A DNA stretch of 64,000 bases from Acetobacteraceae bacterium (GTDB taxonomy: Bacteria; Pseudomonadota; Alphaproteobacteria; Acetobacterales; Acetobacteraceae), in the NCBI GenBank assembly GCA_030041375.1, contig JASHOA010000059.1, positions 1 to 64,000 on the forward strand, written 5' to 3'. The notes below the pieces were generated by a model that did no database searches, was not told the origin of the DNA, and saw nothing but the letters and a program-made list of their open reading frames with translations. The translations under genes and the position numbers were made by a program. Shown here one piece after another: positions 18,610 to 28,171 of the stretch. Position 1 is the stretch's first letter; each line of letters opens with the position of its first letter.

Positions 18610-19056
18610 TCATGGCTGCCGGCTTGCGGCTATCCTCGCCACCACCCCGGGCATCCCTTCCAGCACGCGGGCGACGCCCGCCTCGGCCCGTTGCCAGGCC
18701 GGCAGCAGAGTGAGCGCAAGGTGTTCCCCCTCCTCGGTGATCGCCACCGGCCGGACGCGGCCATCCGCCGCCGGAAGCGAGCGGACCAGCCCGCGGCGTT
18801 CCAGGGGTCCGAGGTTGCGGGTAAGGGTCGTGCGCTCGAGGCCGGCGATGCTGGCGAGCCGGCCGAGCGGCAGTGGGCCGGTCTGGATCAGTGTTGCCAG
18901 CAGGGTGAATTGGGTAGCGCGCAGACCGCTGTTGCGGAACGCGCGCTCATAGTGCTGCGTCACTGCCCGGCTGGCCCGGCGCAGAGCCGAGCAGGTGCAG
19001 CTACGGCAGGGGACAAACTGGGCGGCCAGTCCGGGCATAAAGGTGCACATACACAT
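18610..19056 (-). CDS. MarR-family transcriptional regulator
   Basis: 148 aa. The winged-helix core covers most of the protein: LRRASRAVTQHYERAF, then FTLLATLIQTGPLPLGRLAS, recognition helix ERTTLTRNLGPLERRGLV and wing RSLPAADGRVRPVAIT. Unusually Cys-rich at the N-terminus (MCMCTF, then CRSCTC), leaving up to six cysteines before the DNA-binding domain, which might sense oxidants or metals. ATG codons at 19056, 19050 and 19038 are possible starts. It precedes the membrane protein on the same strand. Confidence 0.85.
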   Translation of the reverse strand: MCMCTFMPGLAAQFVPCRSCTCSALRRASRAVTQHYERAFRNSGLRATQFTLLATLIQTGPLPLGRLASIAGLERTTLTRNLGPLERRGLVRSLPAADGRVRPVAITEEGEHLALTLLPAWQRAEAGVARVLEGMPGVVARIAASRQP

Positions 19057-19281
19057 TGTCGCCCCGGATGTCCAGCCTCGGGATCATCGCCGAGGGCCGC
19101 CGCTCCGCGGGAGGAACAGCCGCGCAGAGCTGCGGCGTCGCAGCCGTCGAGGTGGCGACACCGATCGACGCGCCGATCCTCCTGGTCGCGCTCGATCGCA
19201 AATCGCTTTACCTCCGGACGATCCGCAAGGAGATTGCGGTCATTTGCCGGCCCCCGCCCGGTGGAAGGAGACTGTGACCGC

Positions 19282-19923
19282 ATGCTACCGCTGCCGCCCC
19301 GCCCGTTACAAAGATGTGCAGCGCCACTCTCTGCCACGGCACTTGCCCTGTTCATCTCGGCAGCGCTGCTTGAGCCGCACGCCGCTGGTGCCGCGATGGC
19401 CCCGCAATTGCTGCCGGAGAGCGACGTCAAGATCCGGTATACGGTGAGCGTACCGGGTCAGCCGCCGCATGACTACGATCTTTCGTTCAGTGCCGAGAGC
19501 GAACGGGTTCGTATCGACGATCCAGCGCGCGGCCTCTGGTTCCTGGTGGATCTCCGCAATGCCAGTGCGGCGCTGGTGGTGCCACAAATGCATGCGGTGG
19601 TGACGGAACCGGATCTCGCCAACCTGGCAGCGATCCTGGAGAGCGCAAAAACCGCTCGGTTCACGCCTTTGGGGGAGGCAAGCATCGCCGGGCTCAGCTG
19701 CACGCGCTACGAGGTTCTCAGCGACCAGGCGAGAGGAACAGCCTGCCTTACGCGCGATGGCATCGCGCTTGCCGTGTCCGGTGAGGATTCGCGCGGCTCC
19801 GCCCAGGTGGTCGCGGACTCGGTAACCGAGGTCGCGGTGCCGCCGGACAGTCTGGCTCCGCCGCCCGGCTTCCTGACCATCGCGCTGCCGCGCGGCGCAA
19901 TCGCCGCTCTGCTCGGCAACTGA
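19282..19923 (+). CDS. secreted protein, DUF4412-like
   Basis: 213 aa from ATG at 19282 with AAGGAG upstream. A signal peptide (LSATALALFISAALLEPHAAGA) implies export. The mature part alternates short beta strands: IRYTVSVPG, DYDLSFSAESERVRID, LWFLVDLRNASAALVVPQMHAV, LSCTRYEVLSDQARGTACLT. This pattern resembles periplasmic DUF4412 or LolA-like fold proteins of unknown function. Stands alone between divergent MarR and the convergent decarboxylase-like gene. Confidence 0.65.
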   Translation: MLPLPPRPLQRCAAPLSATALALFISAALLEPHAAGAAMAPQLLPESDVKIRYTVSVPGQPPHDYDLSFSAESERVRIDDPARGLWFLVDLRNASAALVVPQMHAVVTEPDLANLAAILESAKTARFTPLGEASIAGLSCTRYEVLSDQARGTACLTRDGIALAVSGEDSRGSAQVVADSVTEVAVPPDSLAPPPGFLTIALPRGAIAALLGN

Positions 19924-20120
19924 ATTCAAGGATTCGATGAAACAGGCTGCGCAATCGCCGCTTTCGAAGGGCGATCCGATGGCGCTCAGCCTGGCCGAAT
20001 ATGCGACCGCGGTCGACGGAAGTTCGCGATGCCGGCAGCCGTCGGTTGAACCGCCGTCCAATCCGTGGACGATAGAGACTCGGACAAAGGAGAGTGTTTT
20101 CAATCAGGCAGACACCGCTC

Positions 20121-20226
20121 TAGACCCGTGTCGGGCTGACTGTGCAGCCCGACACGGGTCTCGCGCTTTATTCGAGCCCGCGATTCACGCCCTCCGACGT
20201 TTCCGCCTCGGGCGATCGCGGGCTAG
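20121..20226 (+). repeat. bipartite intergenic repeat, copy 2
   Basis: The cleanest copy: a perfect 16-bp stem (20123-20138 and 20145-20160, GACCCGTGTCGGGCTG) with a 6-nt loop, linker TCGCGCTTTATTCG, then the 50-bp unit bounded by AGCCCGCGAT (20175-20184) and ATCGCGGGCT (20215-20224). The TAG stop of the leftward decarboxylase-like gene (20223-20225) is part of the repeat. It fills much of the 299-bp spacer after the secreted protein gene; the rest (19924-20120) shows only a weak short open frame from 19937. Confidence 0.88.
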
Positions 20227-20633
20227 GCTTTCTGATCGACCTCCTTGAACACCTCCATGGCGACCTTGAAGGCATCGAGGCCGGCGGGGATGCCGCAATA
20301 AACGCAGGCTTGGAGAAGGATTTCCTTGATCTCCTCGCGGGTCACGCCATTGGTCAACGCCGCCCGCATGTGCAGGCGCAACTCGTTCGGCCGGTTGAGC
20401 GCGGTCAGCATGCCGAGATTGAGGATGCTGCGGGTCTTGCGCGGCAGGCCCGGCCGCGTCCAGATCTCGCCCCAGGCCATTTCGGTGGTGATCTTCTGAA
20501 AGGCACGGAAGAACTCGTCGGCGTTGGCAAGCGAGCCGTCCACGTAGTCCGCGCCCAGCACCTCGCGGCGGACGGCGAGGCCCTTCTTGAAAAGCGGGCT
20601 TGCATATTCCGGATGCTTCGGATGACTGGCCAT
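20223..20633 (-). CDS. carboxymuconolactone decarboxylase family protein
   Basis: 136 aa from ATG at 20631-20633 with GAGAGGAAC upstream. The KKGLAVRREVLGADYVD opening and the CMD domain with ACVYCGIPAGLDAFKVA match PcaC-like 4-carboxymuconolactone decarboxylases of the beta-ketoadipate route. No other pca gene is adjacent, so a different CMD-family role is possible. Its last codons EVDQKA end in a TAG that belongs to the intergenic repeat. Confidence 0.82.
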   Translation of the reverse strand: MASHPKHPEYASPLFKKGLAVRREVLGADYVDGSLANADEFFRAFQKITTEMAWGEIWTRPGLPRKTRSILNLGMLTALNRPNELRLHMRAALTNGVTREEIKEILLQACVYCGIPAGLDAFKVAMEVFKEVDQKA

Positions 20634-20738
20634 CTCTGTTCCTCTCTTTGCTTTTCCTTCAGGGTTGCCGATCACGGTAGAGGCTGGCCAGCCGATCGGC
20701 AAGCTGCTTCACTCACCTGCCTACGGGAAAATGCGCTC

Positions 20739-21533
20739 ATGAACCAACCGGAATACGAAGTCTTCGCTCTCCGCTACGCAACTCTTACGGCCCGCACAGC
20801 CGGGGAAAATTTCCTGTTCCCGGACGATCATGCGGCGCCGATGCCGATCGACTATTACATCTGGGCGATCCGTGGCGAGGGTCGCACGATCGTCGTCGAT
20901 ACCGGCTTCAGCCCGGAGTCGGGTGTGCGACGCGGCCGCCAGTCGCTCCATTCTCCGGAAACAGCGCTCGAGGCCATCGGGATCGATGCCGCAACGGTGG
21001 CGGACGTAGTCATTTCCCACCTGCACTGGGACCATGCGGGCAACTGGGAGGTCTTCCCCCAGGCCAGCTTCCATTTGCAGGACAGCGAAATGGCCTTCGC
21101 CACCGGACGATGCATGTGCCATCACGTGTTCCGCCGCGCACTCGAAGTGGAGGACGTGGTGGGCGCGGTGCGCAACGTCTTCGCCGGGCGCGTGCGGTTC
21201 CATGACGGCACGGCGGAGATCGCGCCCGGGGTGAGCCTCCATCTGATCGGCGGGCATTCCGGGGGCCAGCAATCCGTGCGTGTTCCAACCCGGCGCGGGT
21301 GGGTAGTGCTCGCCTCCGACGCCACTCACTTCTGGGCCAATATCCGCACCCGCAACCCCTTTCCGCTGATCGTGGACGTGGCGCGGACGCTGCAAGGCTA
21401 CGAAATTCTTGAATCTCTCGCGGATGGTCCCGACCACATCATTCCCGGCCATGATCCGCTGGTGCTGAAGCGTTTTCCCGCCGTGCCCGGCCATCCGGAC
21501 ATCGTGCGCGTCGACCAGCCGCCGCTCGGCTGA
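20739..21533 (+). CDS. metallo-beta-lactamase-fold hydrolase, N-acyl homoserine lactonase-like
   Basis: 264 aa from ATG at 20739. The dinuclear zinc motif SHLHWDHAGN (H-x-H-x-D-H), the later histidine in GGHSGGQQ, the bridging aspartate in ASDATHFW and the final histidine in IPGHDP are complete. Length and layout resemble AiiA/AttM-type lactonases; generic lactonase or thioesterase activity cannot be excluded. No signal peptide, so cytosolic. It is followed after 20 bp by a penicillin-acylase-type enzyme, so the two are probably co-transcribed. Confidence 0.75.
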   Translation: MNQPEYEVFALRYATLTARTAGENFLFPDDHAAPMPIDYYIWAIRGEGRTIVVDTGFSPESGVRRGRQSLHSPETALEAIGIDAATVADVVISHLHWDHAGNWEVFPQASFHLQDSEMAFATGRCMCHHVFRRALEVEDVVGAVRNVFAGRVRFHDGTAEIAPGVSLHLIGGHSGGQQSVRVPTRRGWVVLASDATHFWANIRTRNPFPLIVDVARTLQGYEILESLADGPDHIIPGHDPLVLKRFPAVPGHPDIVRVDQPPLG

Positions 21534-21553
21534 AACGAGCGGCCGGGCGCGGC

Positions 21554-23899
21554 ATGCGCGCGATTGCCCACCCGCTCCGGCTCGCGGTTGCCGGGCTGAT
21601 CATCCTGATCCTGCTGCTGATCGCCGCGGGCGGCGCCGCGGTGTGGCTGGCCCTGCCAACAGGCTCACAGACACGCGCCATCCAGGGGCTGTCGGCGCCG
21701 GTCACGGTCACGCTCGATCAGCACGGCGTGCCTTTCATCCGGGCGGCGAATGTCGCGGATGCAGCGACCGCGCTCGGCTATCTGCACGCGCGTTCGCGGA
21801 TGTTCCAGATGGCACTGCTGCGCCGGCTGGTTGCCGGAAGGCTTGCCGAATGGTTTGGCCCGGCCGCGCTCCCTTCCGATGAACTGATGCGCACGCTCGG
21901 GCTTGCGCGGCACGCCCGCGCGACGCTTGGAGAACTTCCGAGATCGACGCGGGATGTGCTCGACGCGTACGCGCGCGGCGTCAACGCCTGGATTGAGGAA
22001 CGCGGACGCTTTGCCGCGCCGCAATTTCTGTTCCTGGGCGCGCCACGCCCCTGGACGGCGGTCGATTCGCTTTACTGGGGCGAATGGATGAGCCTTTCGC
22101 TCTCCGGCAACTGGCGGCGCGAACTCGCCCGCCTCGCGCTGACTGGAAAACTCCCGACCGATCGCATTCTGGCCCTCTGGCCGCCGGACCATGGGAGTGA
22201 CGCAGTCGATGCATCGCTCGCCTCACTCAGCCGAACGGCGGCCCGCCTGCTCGCCTTTCTGCCCGCTTTTCCCGCGCCCTTCACCGAGCCGGAGACCGCC
22301 TCGAACGAATGGGCCGTGGCCGGCGCGAGGAGCGCCACCGGAGCGCCGCTCCTGGCCGGGGATCCGCATCTCGGGCTCGACTTTCCTTCTCTCTGGTATC
22401 TGGCACGGATCGAAACGCCGCACACCACCCTGGTCGGCGCGACAGCCCCGGGCGTGCCCTTCCTCGTGCTCGGACACAATCGCCACCTCGCCTGGACCTT
22501 CACCGATACCGGCGCCGATACCGAGGATCTGTTCATCGAACAGCCATTGCCGGGAGGCCGATATCAAACTCCGCATGGTCCCCGGCCGTTCGGCATCAGA
22601 GTGGAAAAAATCCGCGTCCGCGGGCGCCCTGATGTCGATCTGATCGTGCGGACGACGCGCCACGGGCCTGTCATCAGCGATCTCATCGATCCCAAGGGCC
22701 CCGTGCTCGCGGTGGCGATGGCGGGCCTTGCTCCGCGCGACACGGCGGCAACGGGGCTGCTTGCCCTCGATCGGGCAGAGAACGTGGAAGCGGCGGGCAA
22801 GGCCGCCGCCGAGATTTCCACACCCGTCCTGAACCTGCTGGTGGCGGATCAGAAGGGGATCGGCTTTTTCATGACCGGGCGCCTGCCGATCCGAAACGAA
22901 GGGGACGGCGCAATGCCCGTCCCGGGCGCGGGCGGGGCCCATGACTGGACGGGCTTCGCCGCCGGCGAGGCGCTGCCGCATGTGATCGACCCGGCTTCCG
23001 GCGTGCTGGTCAATGCCAACAACCGTATCGGCCTTGCCGGCTTCCCGGTTTTCATCACGCGCGACTGGTTCGGCCCGTGGCGGGCGCGGCGCATCCGCCG
23101 GATGCTCGCCGCCCATCCCCGTGCCACGGTTGCCGGTTTCACGGCCATGCAGAACGACGTGCTCAGCACCTATGCCGAGCAGCTTCTGCCGGTACTGGAA
23201 CGTGTGCCGCCACCGCCCGGCATGCCGGCCGTAGCCCTCGGGCTGCTCCGGCGCTGGCCGGGCGAAATGGCGATGAACGCGCCCCAGCCATTGATCTTCA
23301 ATGCGTGGCTCAGAAGCTTCCGCGCCTTGCTCTTTGCCCGCCTCGATCTCCCGGACAATGGCGCCGCGCCCGGCCCCGAGTTCATCGCCGGCGTGCTCGG
23401 CCATGACGGGCACTCACGCTGGTGCGCGGCGCCCAAGCTGGCCGAGAGCGAAAGCGGCAGTAAGGCAGATTGCGCGCCGCTGCTCGCCGAAGCACTGACG
23501 GAGGCAACGGCAGAACTCGCGGCCCGCTACGGCCATGACCCGGCCGGCTGGCGCTGGGGCAAGGCGCATCCTGCCGTCTTTGTCGATCCGGTGCTGGCGC
23601 GCATTCCCCTGCTCGGCTGGCTCACGGCCTGCCGCATTGCGACCCCCGGAGACGATACCACGGTGAACCGCGGGAGCCCGGCCCCGCCCGGCTTCCGCAA
23701 CGTTCACGCAGCGGAATACCGTGGCGTCTATGATCTCGCCGATCTCGATCGGAGCCGCTTCATGATGGCGCCCGGCCAGGCCGGTGACCCGTTTGCCCGC
23801 CACGCCTGCGACCTTGTCCGCCCCTGGCGCGACGGCGAGAGTTTTGTCCTCGGGCCGAACCCCGGGCGGGTCAGCGCCACCATCAGCCTCGTGCCATGA
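21554..23899 (+). CDS. penicillin acylase-family Ntn hydrolase
   Basis: 781 aa. An N-terminal hydrophobic helix (residues ~9-34) acts as signal or anchor. The alpha-subunit region contains VTLDQHGVPFIRA and YLHARSRMFQM. The autocatalytic nucleophile is S250 in ETASNEWAVAG, which starts the beta subunit, and DPHLGLDFPSLWY follows. Family members cleave amide-linked acyl groups (beta-lactams, N-acyl homoserine lactones, cyclic lipopeptides) in the periplasm. With the lactonase-like gene directly upstream, acyl-homoserine lactone cleavage is attractive but unproven. Confidence 0.9.
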   Translation: MRAIAHPLRLAVAGLIILILLLIAAGGAAVWLALPTGSQTRAIQGLSAPVTVTLDQHGVPFIRAANVADAATALGYLHARSRMFQMALLRRLVAGRLAEWFGPAALPSDELMRTLGLARHARATLGELPRSTRDVLDAYARGVNAWIEERGRFAAPQFLFLGAPRPWTAVDSLYWGEWMSLSLSGNWRRELARLALTGKLPTDRILALWPPDHGSDAVDASLASLSRTAARLLAFLPAFPAPFTEPETASNEWAVAGARSATGAPLLAGDPHLGLDFPSLWYLARIETPHTTLVGATAPGVPFLVLGHNRHLAWTFTDTGADTEDLFIEQPLPGGRYQTPHGPRPFGIRVEKIRVRGRPDVDLIVRTTRHGPVISDLIDPKGPVLAVAMAGLAPRDTAATGLLALDRAENVEAAGKAAAEISTPVLNLLVADQKGIGFFMTGRLPIRNEGDGAMPVPGAGGAHDWTGFAAGEALPHVIDPASGVLVNANNRIGLAGFPVFITRDWFGPWRARRIRRMLAAHPRATVAGFTAMQNDVLSTYAEQLLPVLERVPPPPGMPAVALGLLRRWPGEMAMNAPQPLIFNAWLRSFRALLFARLDLPDNGAAPGPEFIAGVLGHDGHSRWCAAPKLAESESGSKADCAPLLAEALTEATAELAARYGHDPAGWRWGKAHPAVFVDPVLARIPLLGWLTACRIATPGDDTTVNRGSPAPPGFRNVHAAEYRGVYDLADLDRSRFMMAPGQAGDPFARHACDLVRPWRDGESFVLGPNPGRVSATISLVP

Positions 23900-24008
23900 G
23901 GCTTCCTGCTTCGGCCTTGTTGTGCGGCGTGATATCACCATTTGCCGGCAGTCGGCCGTTGACCGCGGGCGTTGCCTCCTGGAACATGGCGACGGGAGCG
24001 CCCATGGC

Positions 24009-24797
24009 ATGAGTTACAAGCCGCCGCAAAGGCCGCAGTTCTTCTACACGACAGCGCCCTTGCCCTGCCCGTACGTTCCCGGCCGGATCGAGCGCAAGGT
24101 GGTGACGGAAATCACCAGCCCGGACGCCGAGTCCCTGCACGATCGCCTCTCGCGGGCCGGATTTCGCCGCAGCCACAACATTGCCTATGCGCCGGTCTGC
24201 CCCGGTTGCAGCGCCTGCGTGCCGATCCGCATTCCGGTTGCAGCCTTCCAGGCGGACCGTTCGCAGCGGCGCGTATTGCGCGCCAATGCGGGTGTGGAAG
24301 GCTTCGAGGTTCCCTCCCGCGCCACGCCCGAACAGTTCCAGCTTTTCCAGCGCTACCAGCGGGCCCGCCACGCCGATGGCGACATGGCGACGATGAGCTT
24401 CTACGATTATCGCGCCATGGTCGAGGACACGCCGATCGAGACCTTCGTCGTCGAATTCCGCGACCCGGATGACCGTCTCGTCGGGGCCTGCCTCACCGAC
24501 CGGCTGGGCGACGGGCTTTCCGCCGTCTACAGCTTCTTTACCCCGGAATTGACGAAGCAAAGCCTCGGCACGCTGGCGATCCTGTGGCTGATCGCGCGCA
24601 CGCGCGAACTCGCCCTGCCTTATGTCTACCTGGGCTACTGGGTGCCGGACAGCCACAAGATGTCCTACAAGGCGAGCTTCCGGCCGAGCGAAGTTCTGCT
24701 TTCCGGCCGCTGGCGCATGTTGACGGACGTCGACTTCAAGCAAGGAGAGCCGCTGGCGAGCCGCGCCATCCCGCTCGTTCCCGCCAGCAGCGCCTGA
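24009..24797 (+). CDS. bpt: aspartate/glutamate leucyltransferase (bacterial N-end rule transferase)
   Basis: 262 aa from ATG at 24009. It transfers Leu from Leu-tRNA to N-terminal Asp/Glu of proteins, marking them for ClpS/ClpAP. The N-terminal Cys motif CPGCSACVPIRIP and the GNAT-like C-terminal half (VYLGYWVPDSHKMSYKASF) match the COG2935/Bpt family and normal length. It ends 10 bp before an inverted copy of the intergenic repeat, convergent to the RND pump. Confidence 0.9.
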   Translation: MSYKPPQRPQFFYTTAPLPCPYVPGRIERKVVTEITSPDAESLHDRLSRAGFRRSHNIAYAPVCPGCSACVPIRIPVAAFQADRSQRRVLRANAGVEGFEVPSRATPEQFQLFQRYQRARHADGDMATMSFYDYRAMVEDTPIETFVVEFRDPDDRLVGACLTDRLGDGLSAVYSFFTPELTKQSLGTLAILWLIARTRELALPYVYLGYWVPDSHKMSYKASFRPSEVLLSGRWRMLTDVDFKQGEPLASRAIPLVPASSA

Positions 24798-24807
24798 ACG
24801 CATTCTT

Positions 24808-24925
24808 AGCCCGCGATCGCCCGCGGCGGAATCGTCGGAGGGCGTGAATCGCGGGCTCGAATAAACCGCTAGTGTGCCGACTCCAACGCTTGATACGATA
24901 GGATGCACCGTAGCGGTCGGCACAC
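24808..24925 (-). repeat. bipartite intergenic repeat, copy 3 (inverted, diverged hairpin)
   Basis: The 50-bp unit (AGCCCGCGAT 24808-24817 to ATCGCGGGCT 24848-24857) follows the bpt stop, so it again abuts a gene 3' end. After CGAATAAA comes a variant hairpin: arms GTGTGCCGAC (24872-24881) and GTCGGCACAC (24916-24925) around a 34-nt loop, followed by CTCTTTATTTT. Stem sequence and loop differ from other copies but base pairing is kept. Confidence 0.75.
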
Positions 24926-24960
24926 ACCTCTTTATTTTCAGTGGCCTCTCATCCCCTTTC

Positions 24961-24983
24961 GTTTGCTGCCGGCGGCAGCAAAC
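24961..24983. repeat. perfect short hairpin in the bpt/RND spacer
   Basis: GTTTGCTGCC and GGCAGCAAAC form a 10-bp perfect stem with a 3-nt loop, between copy 3 and the hairpin at 24999. It is the middle one of three hairpins in a 241-bp convergent spacer. Not obviously related in sequence to the repeat family. Confidence 0.6.
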
Positions 24984-24998
24984 GTCGGGGGCAGGACA

Positions 24999-25042
24999 CT
25001 AGACCCGTGTCGGGCTGACTGTGCGGCCCGACACGGGTCTAG
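24999..25042. terminator. hairpin half of the intergenic repeat, terminator-like
   Basis: Perfect 17-bp arms (CTAGACCCGTGTCGGGC, 24999-25015; complement 25026-25042) with a 10-nt loop. The TAG stop of the leftward RND gene (25039-25041) lies inside the right arm, so the hairpin would form right at the end of translation. No long U-run follows, so termination, if any, may need Rho or depend on stem strength. No 50-bp unit is attached on this side. Confidence 0.65.
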
Positions 25043-28000
25043 CGCCGGCGCCGCTGTTCCCTGCGCCGCCTGGTGCTTTCCCGCATGTTCTGGAAGGTGA
25101 CGTAGAGCATCGGGATCAGGAAGATGCCGATCAGGCTTGCAGTGAGCATGCCGGCGAACACGGCCGTGCCGACATCGCGGCGGCTGATCTGCGCCGCGCC
25201 CGTCGCGACCACCAGAGGGATGAGGCCCGTCGAGAAGGCAAGCGACGTCATCATCACCGGGCGGAAGCGGATGCGTGCCCCGCGCACCGCTGCGGCGGTG
25301 ATCGACTCGCCCGCTTCGCGCTCCTTCTTCGCGAACTCGATGATCAGGATGCCGTTCTTGGCGGCCACTGCGATCAGCACCACGAGGCCGATCTGCGCAT
25401 AGAGATCGACCGTCAACCCCGCCACCAGCACGCCGACATAGGCACCGAAGATGCCGACGGTCACGGAAAGCAGCACCGGCACCGGGATCACCCAGCTCTC
25501 ATAGAGAGCGACCAGGAACAGGTAGGCGAACAGCACCGAGAGCCCGAGAACCGCGCCCGTCTGCCCGCTTGCCGCCTTTTCCTGATAGGCCGTTCCTGTC
25601 CACTCGTAGCTGTAGCCGGCGGGCAAGGTGCGGTCGGAAATCTGCTCCATTGCCGCGAGCGCCTGGCTCGAGGAGGCGCCCGGGGCCGGGCTGCCGTTGA
25701 TGATCACCGCGTCGGTATCGTTGTAGCGGGTGATATAACTCGAGCCGATGACGATACGGCTCGAAGCCAGTGCCCTGAGCGGTACCATCGCACCGGTGTT
25801 CGAGCGGACATAGATTTTCCAGATGGCGTCGACGTCGTTACGGTCCTCGGGGAGGCCCTGGATGTTGACCTGCCACACCCGGCCGAACAGATTGAACTGA
25901 TTGACGAAATAGCCGCCGAGGGTGGCCTGCAGCGCGGTGAAGATGTCGTTGATCGAGACCCCGAGCGCCTGCGCCTTGATCCGATCGATGTCGAGATAGA
26001 TCGACGGGGTGGCGGCGGAAAAGGTGGTGAACACCTGTTGCAGGCGCGGATCCTGATTGGCCGCCACGATCAGCGCATTGGCAACGCCGATCATCTTGGC
26101 CGTGCTCTCGCCTTGCAAATTCTCGAGCACGTACTGGAAGCCGCCGTTGGTAGAAAGGCCAATGATCGGCGGCAGGTTGAAGGGAATGATAGTCGCCGCC
26201 AGCACCTGCTGGCCAAGGCCATAGGCCTGCCCGATGATCGCGTTCACTCCATTCGCCACGCCGCGGCGGTCGGCAAACGGTTTCAGCTTGGCAACCAGGA
26301 AGGCACTGTTCGATTCCGAGGTGCTGTCGAGCAGCGAGAAGCCGACGATCGCGATCACGTCTTCCACCTGCGGCATCGCCTTGAGCTTCGGGTAGAACTG
26401 GTCGACTGCGGCCTGCGTGCGCGCGAGCGACGCACCGGGCGGAAGCTGCATCTGGATGAAGAAGGCGCCCTGGTCCTCGTCCGGCAGGAAACCGCCCGGC
26501 ACGCGCCCGGAGAGGAAGAAGATGCCAACGGCAAAGGCCGCGATGGCCAGGACCGAGATGATCGCCACCCTGACCAGCCGCGCGACGCAGGCCGCATAAC
26601 CGTCGCGGATATGGTCGATGCCGCGCAGTACCGGTGCCATCAGGCCGCCATGAATGTTCCCCGGCCGGAGGAAGAGCGCGCAGAGTGCCGGTGAAAGAAT
26701 AAGTGCGTTGCTCGCGGAAATCAGCATCGCGATGCTGACCGCAACGGCGAACTGGCTGAACAGCAACCCGGAAAGACCGGGGATGAATCCGACCGGCACG
26801 AACACCGAGAGGAGCACCAGCGAGATCGCGATGATCGGTGCCGTGATCTGCTGCATCGCCTTCTTGGTCGCCTCGGTGGGAGAAAGCTGCGGCTCCTCCG
26901 CCATCACCCGCTCGACATTCTCCACCACCACGATCGCATCGTCGACGACGATGCCGACGGCCACCACGAGAGCGAGCAGGTTGATGGTGTTGGCGGATTC
27001 GCCGAGCGCGAGCAGCCCGGCGAAGGTGCCGATCAGGCTGACCGGAACCACCACGGTCGGGATGATGATGGCCCGCACGCTGCCGAGGAAGAGGAACATC
27101 ACCAGGACGACCAGCAGGAACGCCTCGCCGAGCGTTACCGCGACCTCGCGGATGGTGTCGGTCACGAAGTCGGCCGAGTTGTAGACGATCTTGACTTCGA
27201 GACCCGGTGGAAATCGCTCCTTCAGCCTGGCCAGAGTCGCCTTGAGTGCTGCCGAGGTCGCCACCGCGTTGGCGCCGGGGGTGAGAAAGATGCCCATGCC
27301 GACACCGGGATCGCCGTTGATCTCGTCGAGCGTCGACAGCTCCTGGGCGCCGAGTTCCACGGTGGCGACGTCCCGCAATCGCAGCACCGAGCCGTCCGGA
27401 TTGGCGCGGATCACGATGTTCCCGAACTGCGCCGGGCTGCTGAGGCGGCCCTCGGTCTGCACGTTGAACTGGTACTTCTGGCCTGGGCCGATCGGCAGCG
27501 CCCCGATACTGCCGACCGGCGCCTGCACGTTCTGGGCGTTGATCGCATTGATGATATCGCCTGGCGTGAGGCCGAGTTCGGCGAGGCGGCTCGCGCTGAA
27601 CCAGACACGCATCGAATAGTCCTGCGGCCCGAAGATGAAGGCCTGGCCCACTCCCGGCACGCGCGACAGCGTATCGAGATCGTTGATGGTCACGAAGTTA
27701 CTGACCTGGAGCGGTGTCAGCTTCCCGCCGGGACTGTAGAAAAAGACGAAGGCAAGAACCGAGGACGTGCGCTTGCGAACCGTGACCCCCGCTTGCTGCA
27801 CTTCCGCAGGAAGCTGCGACAACGCGGATTGCACCGCATTGTTGACATTCACAGTATCGATATTTGCATCGCTGCCGATTCTGAAGCTGACCCTGAGGTC
27901 GTAGGTGCCGTCGCTGCCGCTGGTCGATTGCATATAGATTTCGTCATCGACCCCGTTGATCGCCTCCTCGAGCGGCTGTGCGACCGTCTGTTCGACCACC

Positions 28001-28167
28001 TGGGCCGAGGCGCCGGTGTAAGTGGTGGAGACCTGCACCTGCGGCGGCACGATGTTCGGGAACTGGGCGACCGGGATCCGGAGCAGGGCGAGTGCGCCGG
28101 CGATCGTGATGATGAGCGCGATGACGACCGCGAAGCGCGGGCGGTCGATGAAGAATGCGGAAATCAT
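25039..28167 (-). CDS. RND efflux transporter permease, AcrB/MexB-like
   Basis: 1042 aa from ATG at 28165-28167; a longer in-frame start at 28215 overlaps the adaptor gene. The [20 protein letters not shown] start, the [16 protein letters not shown] opening of the porter domain, the transmembrane proton-relay motif [20 protein letters not shown] (Asp pair) and the second-half motif [14 protein letters not shown] are diagnostic of HAE1 drug-proton antiporters. It starts 4 bp after the adaptor stop, so the pair is one operon. No outer-membrane channel gene is adjacent. Substrates are probably hydrophobic drugs or solvents. Confidence 0.95.
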   Translation of the reverse strand: MISAFFIDRPRFAVVIALIITIAGALALLRIPVAQFPNIVPPQVQVSTTYTGASAQVVEQTVAQPLEEAINGVDDEIYMQSTSGSDGTYDLRVSFRIGSDANIDTVNVNNAVQSALSQLPAEVQQAGVTVRKRTSSVLAFVFFYSPGGKLTPLQVSNFVTINDLDTLSRVPGVGQAFIFGPQDYSMRVWFSASRLAELGLTPGDIINAINAQNVQAPVGSIGALPIGPGQKYQFNVQTEGRLSSPAQFGNIVIRANPDGSVLRLRDVATVELGAQELSTLDEINGDPGVGMGIFLTPGANAVATSAALKATLARLKERFPPGLEVKIVYNSADFVTDTIREVAVTLGEAFLLVVLVMFLFLGSVRAIIIPTVVVPVSLIGTFAGLLALGESANTINLLALVVAVGIVVDDAIVVVENVERVMAEEPQLSPTEATKKAMQQITAPIIAISLVLLSVFVPVGFIPGLSGLLFSQFAVAVSIAMLISASNALILSPALCALFLRPGNIHGGLMAPVLRGIDHIRDGYAACVARLVRVAIISVLAIAAFAVGIFFLSGRVPGGFLPDEDQGAFFIQMQLPPGASLARTQAAVDQFYPKLKAMPQVEDVIAIVGFSLLDSTSESNSAFLVAKLKPFADRRGVANGVNAIIGQAYGLGQQVLAATIIPFNLPPIIGLSTNGGFQYVLENLQGESTAKMIGVANALIVAANQDPRLQQVFTTFSAATPSIYLDIDRIKAQALGVSINDIFTALQATLGGYFVNQFNLFGRVWQVNIQGLPEDRNDVDAIWKIYVRSNTGAMVPLRALASSRIVIGSSYITRYNDTDAVIINGSPAPGASSSQALAAMEQISDRTLPAGYSYEWTGTAYQEKAASGQTGAVLGLSVLFAYLFLVALYESWVIPVPVLLSVTVGIFGAYVGVLVAGLTVDLYAQIGLVVLIAVAAKNGILIIEFAKKEREAGESITAAAVRGARIRFRPVMMTSLAFSTGLIPLVVATGAAQISRRDVGTAVFAGMLTASLIGIFLIPMLYVTFQNMRESTRRRREQRRRR

Positions 28168-28171
28168 GCGG

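Noticed and set aside
19056-19277. 73-codon frame between MarR and the secreted protein
   Set aside because: No ribosome site or family similarity, and it overlaps the MarR promoter. Could be a small peptide but not supportable.
19937-20248. 103-codon frame after the secreted protein, with AAGGA before the ATG
   Set aside because: More than half is intergenic repeat sequence; the first 40 codons resemble no protein. At most a gene remnant.
24870-24930. tRNA- or tmRNA-like structure in the bpt/RND spacer
   Set aside because: Only one stem is well paired; no T-arm or anticodon arm and no TTCGA box were seen.
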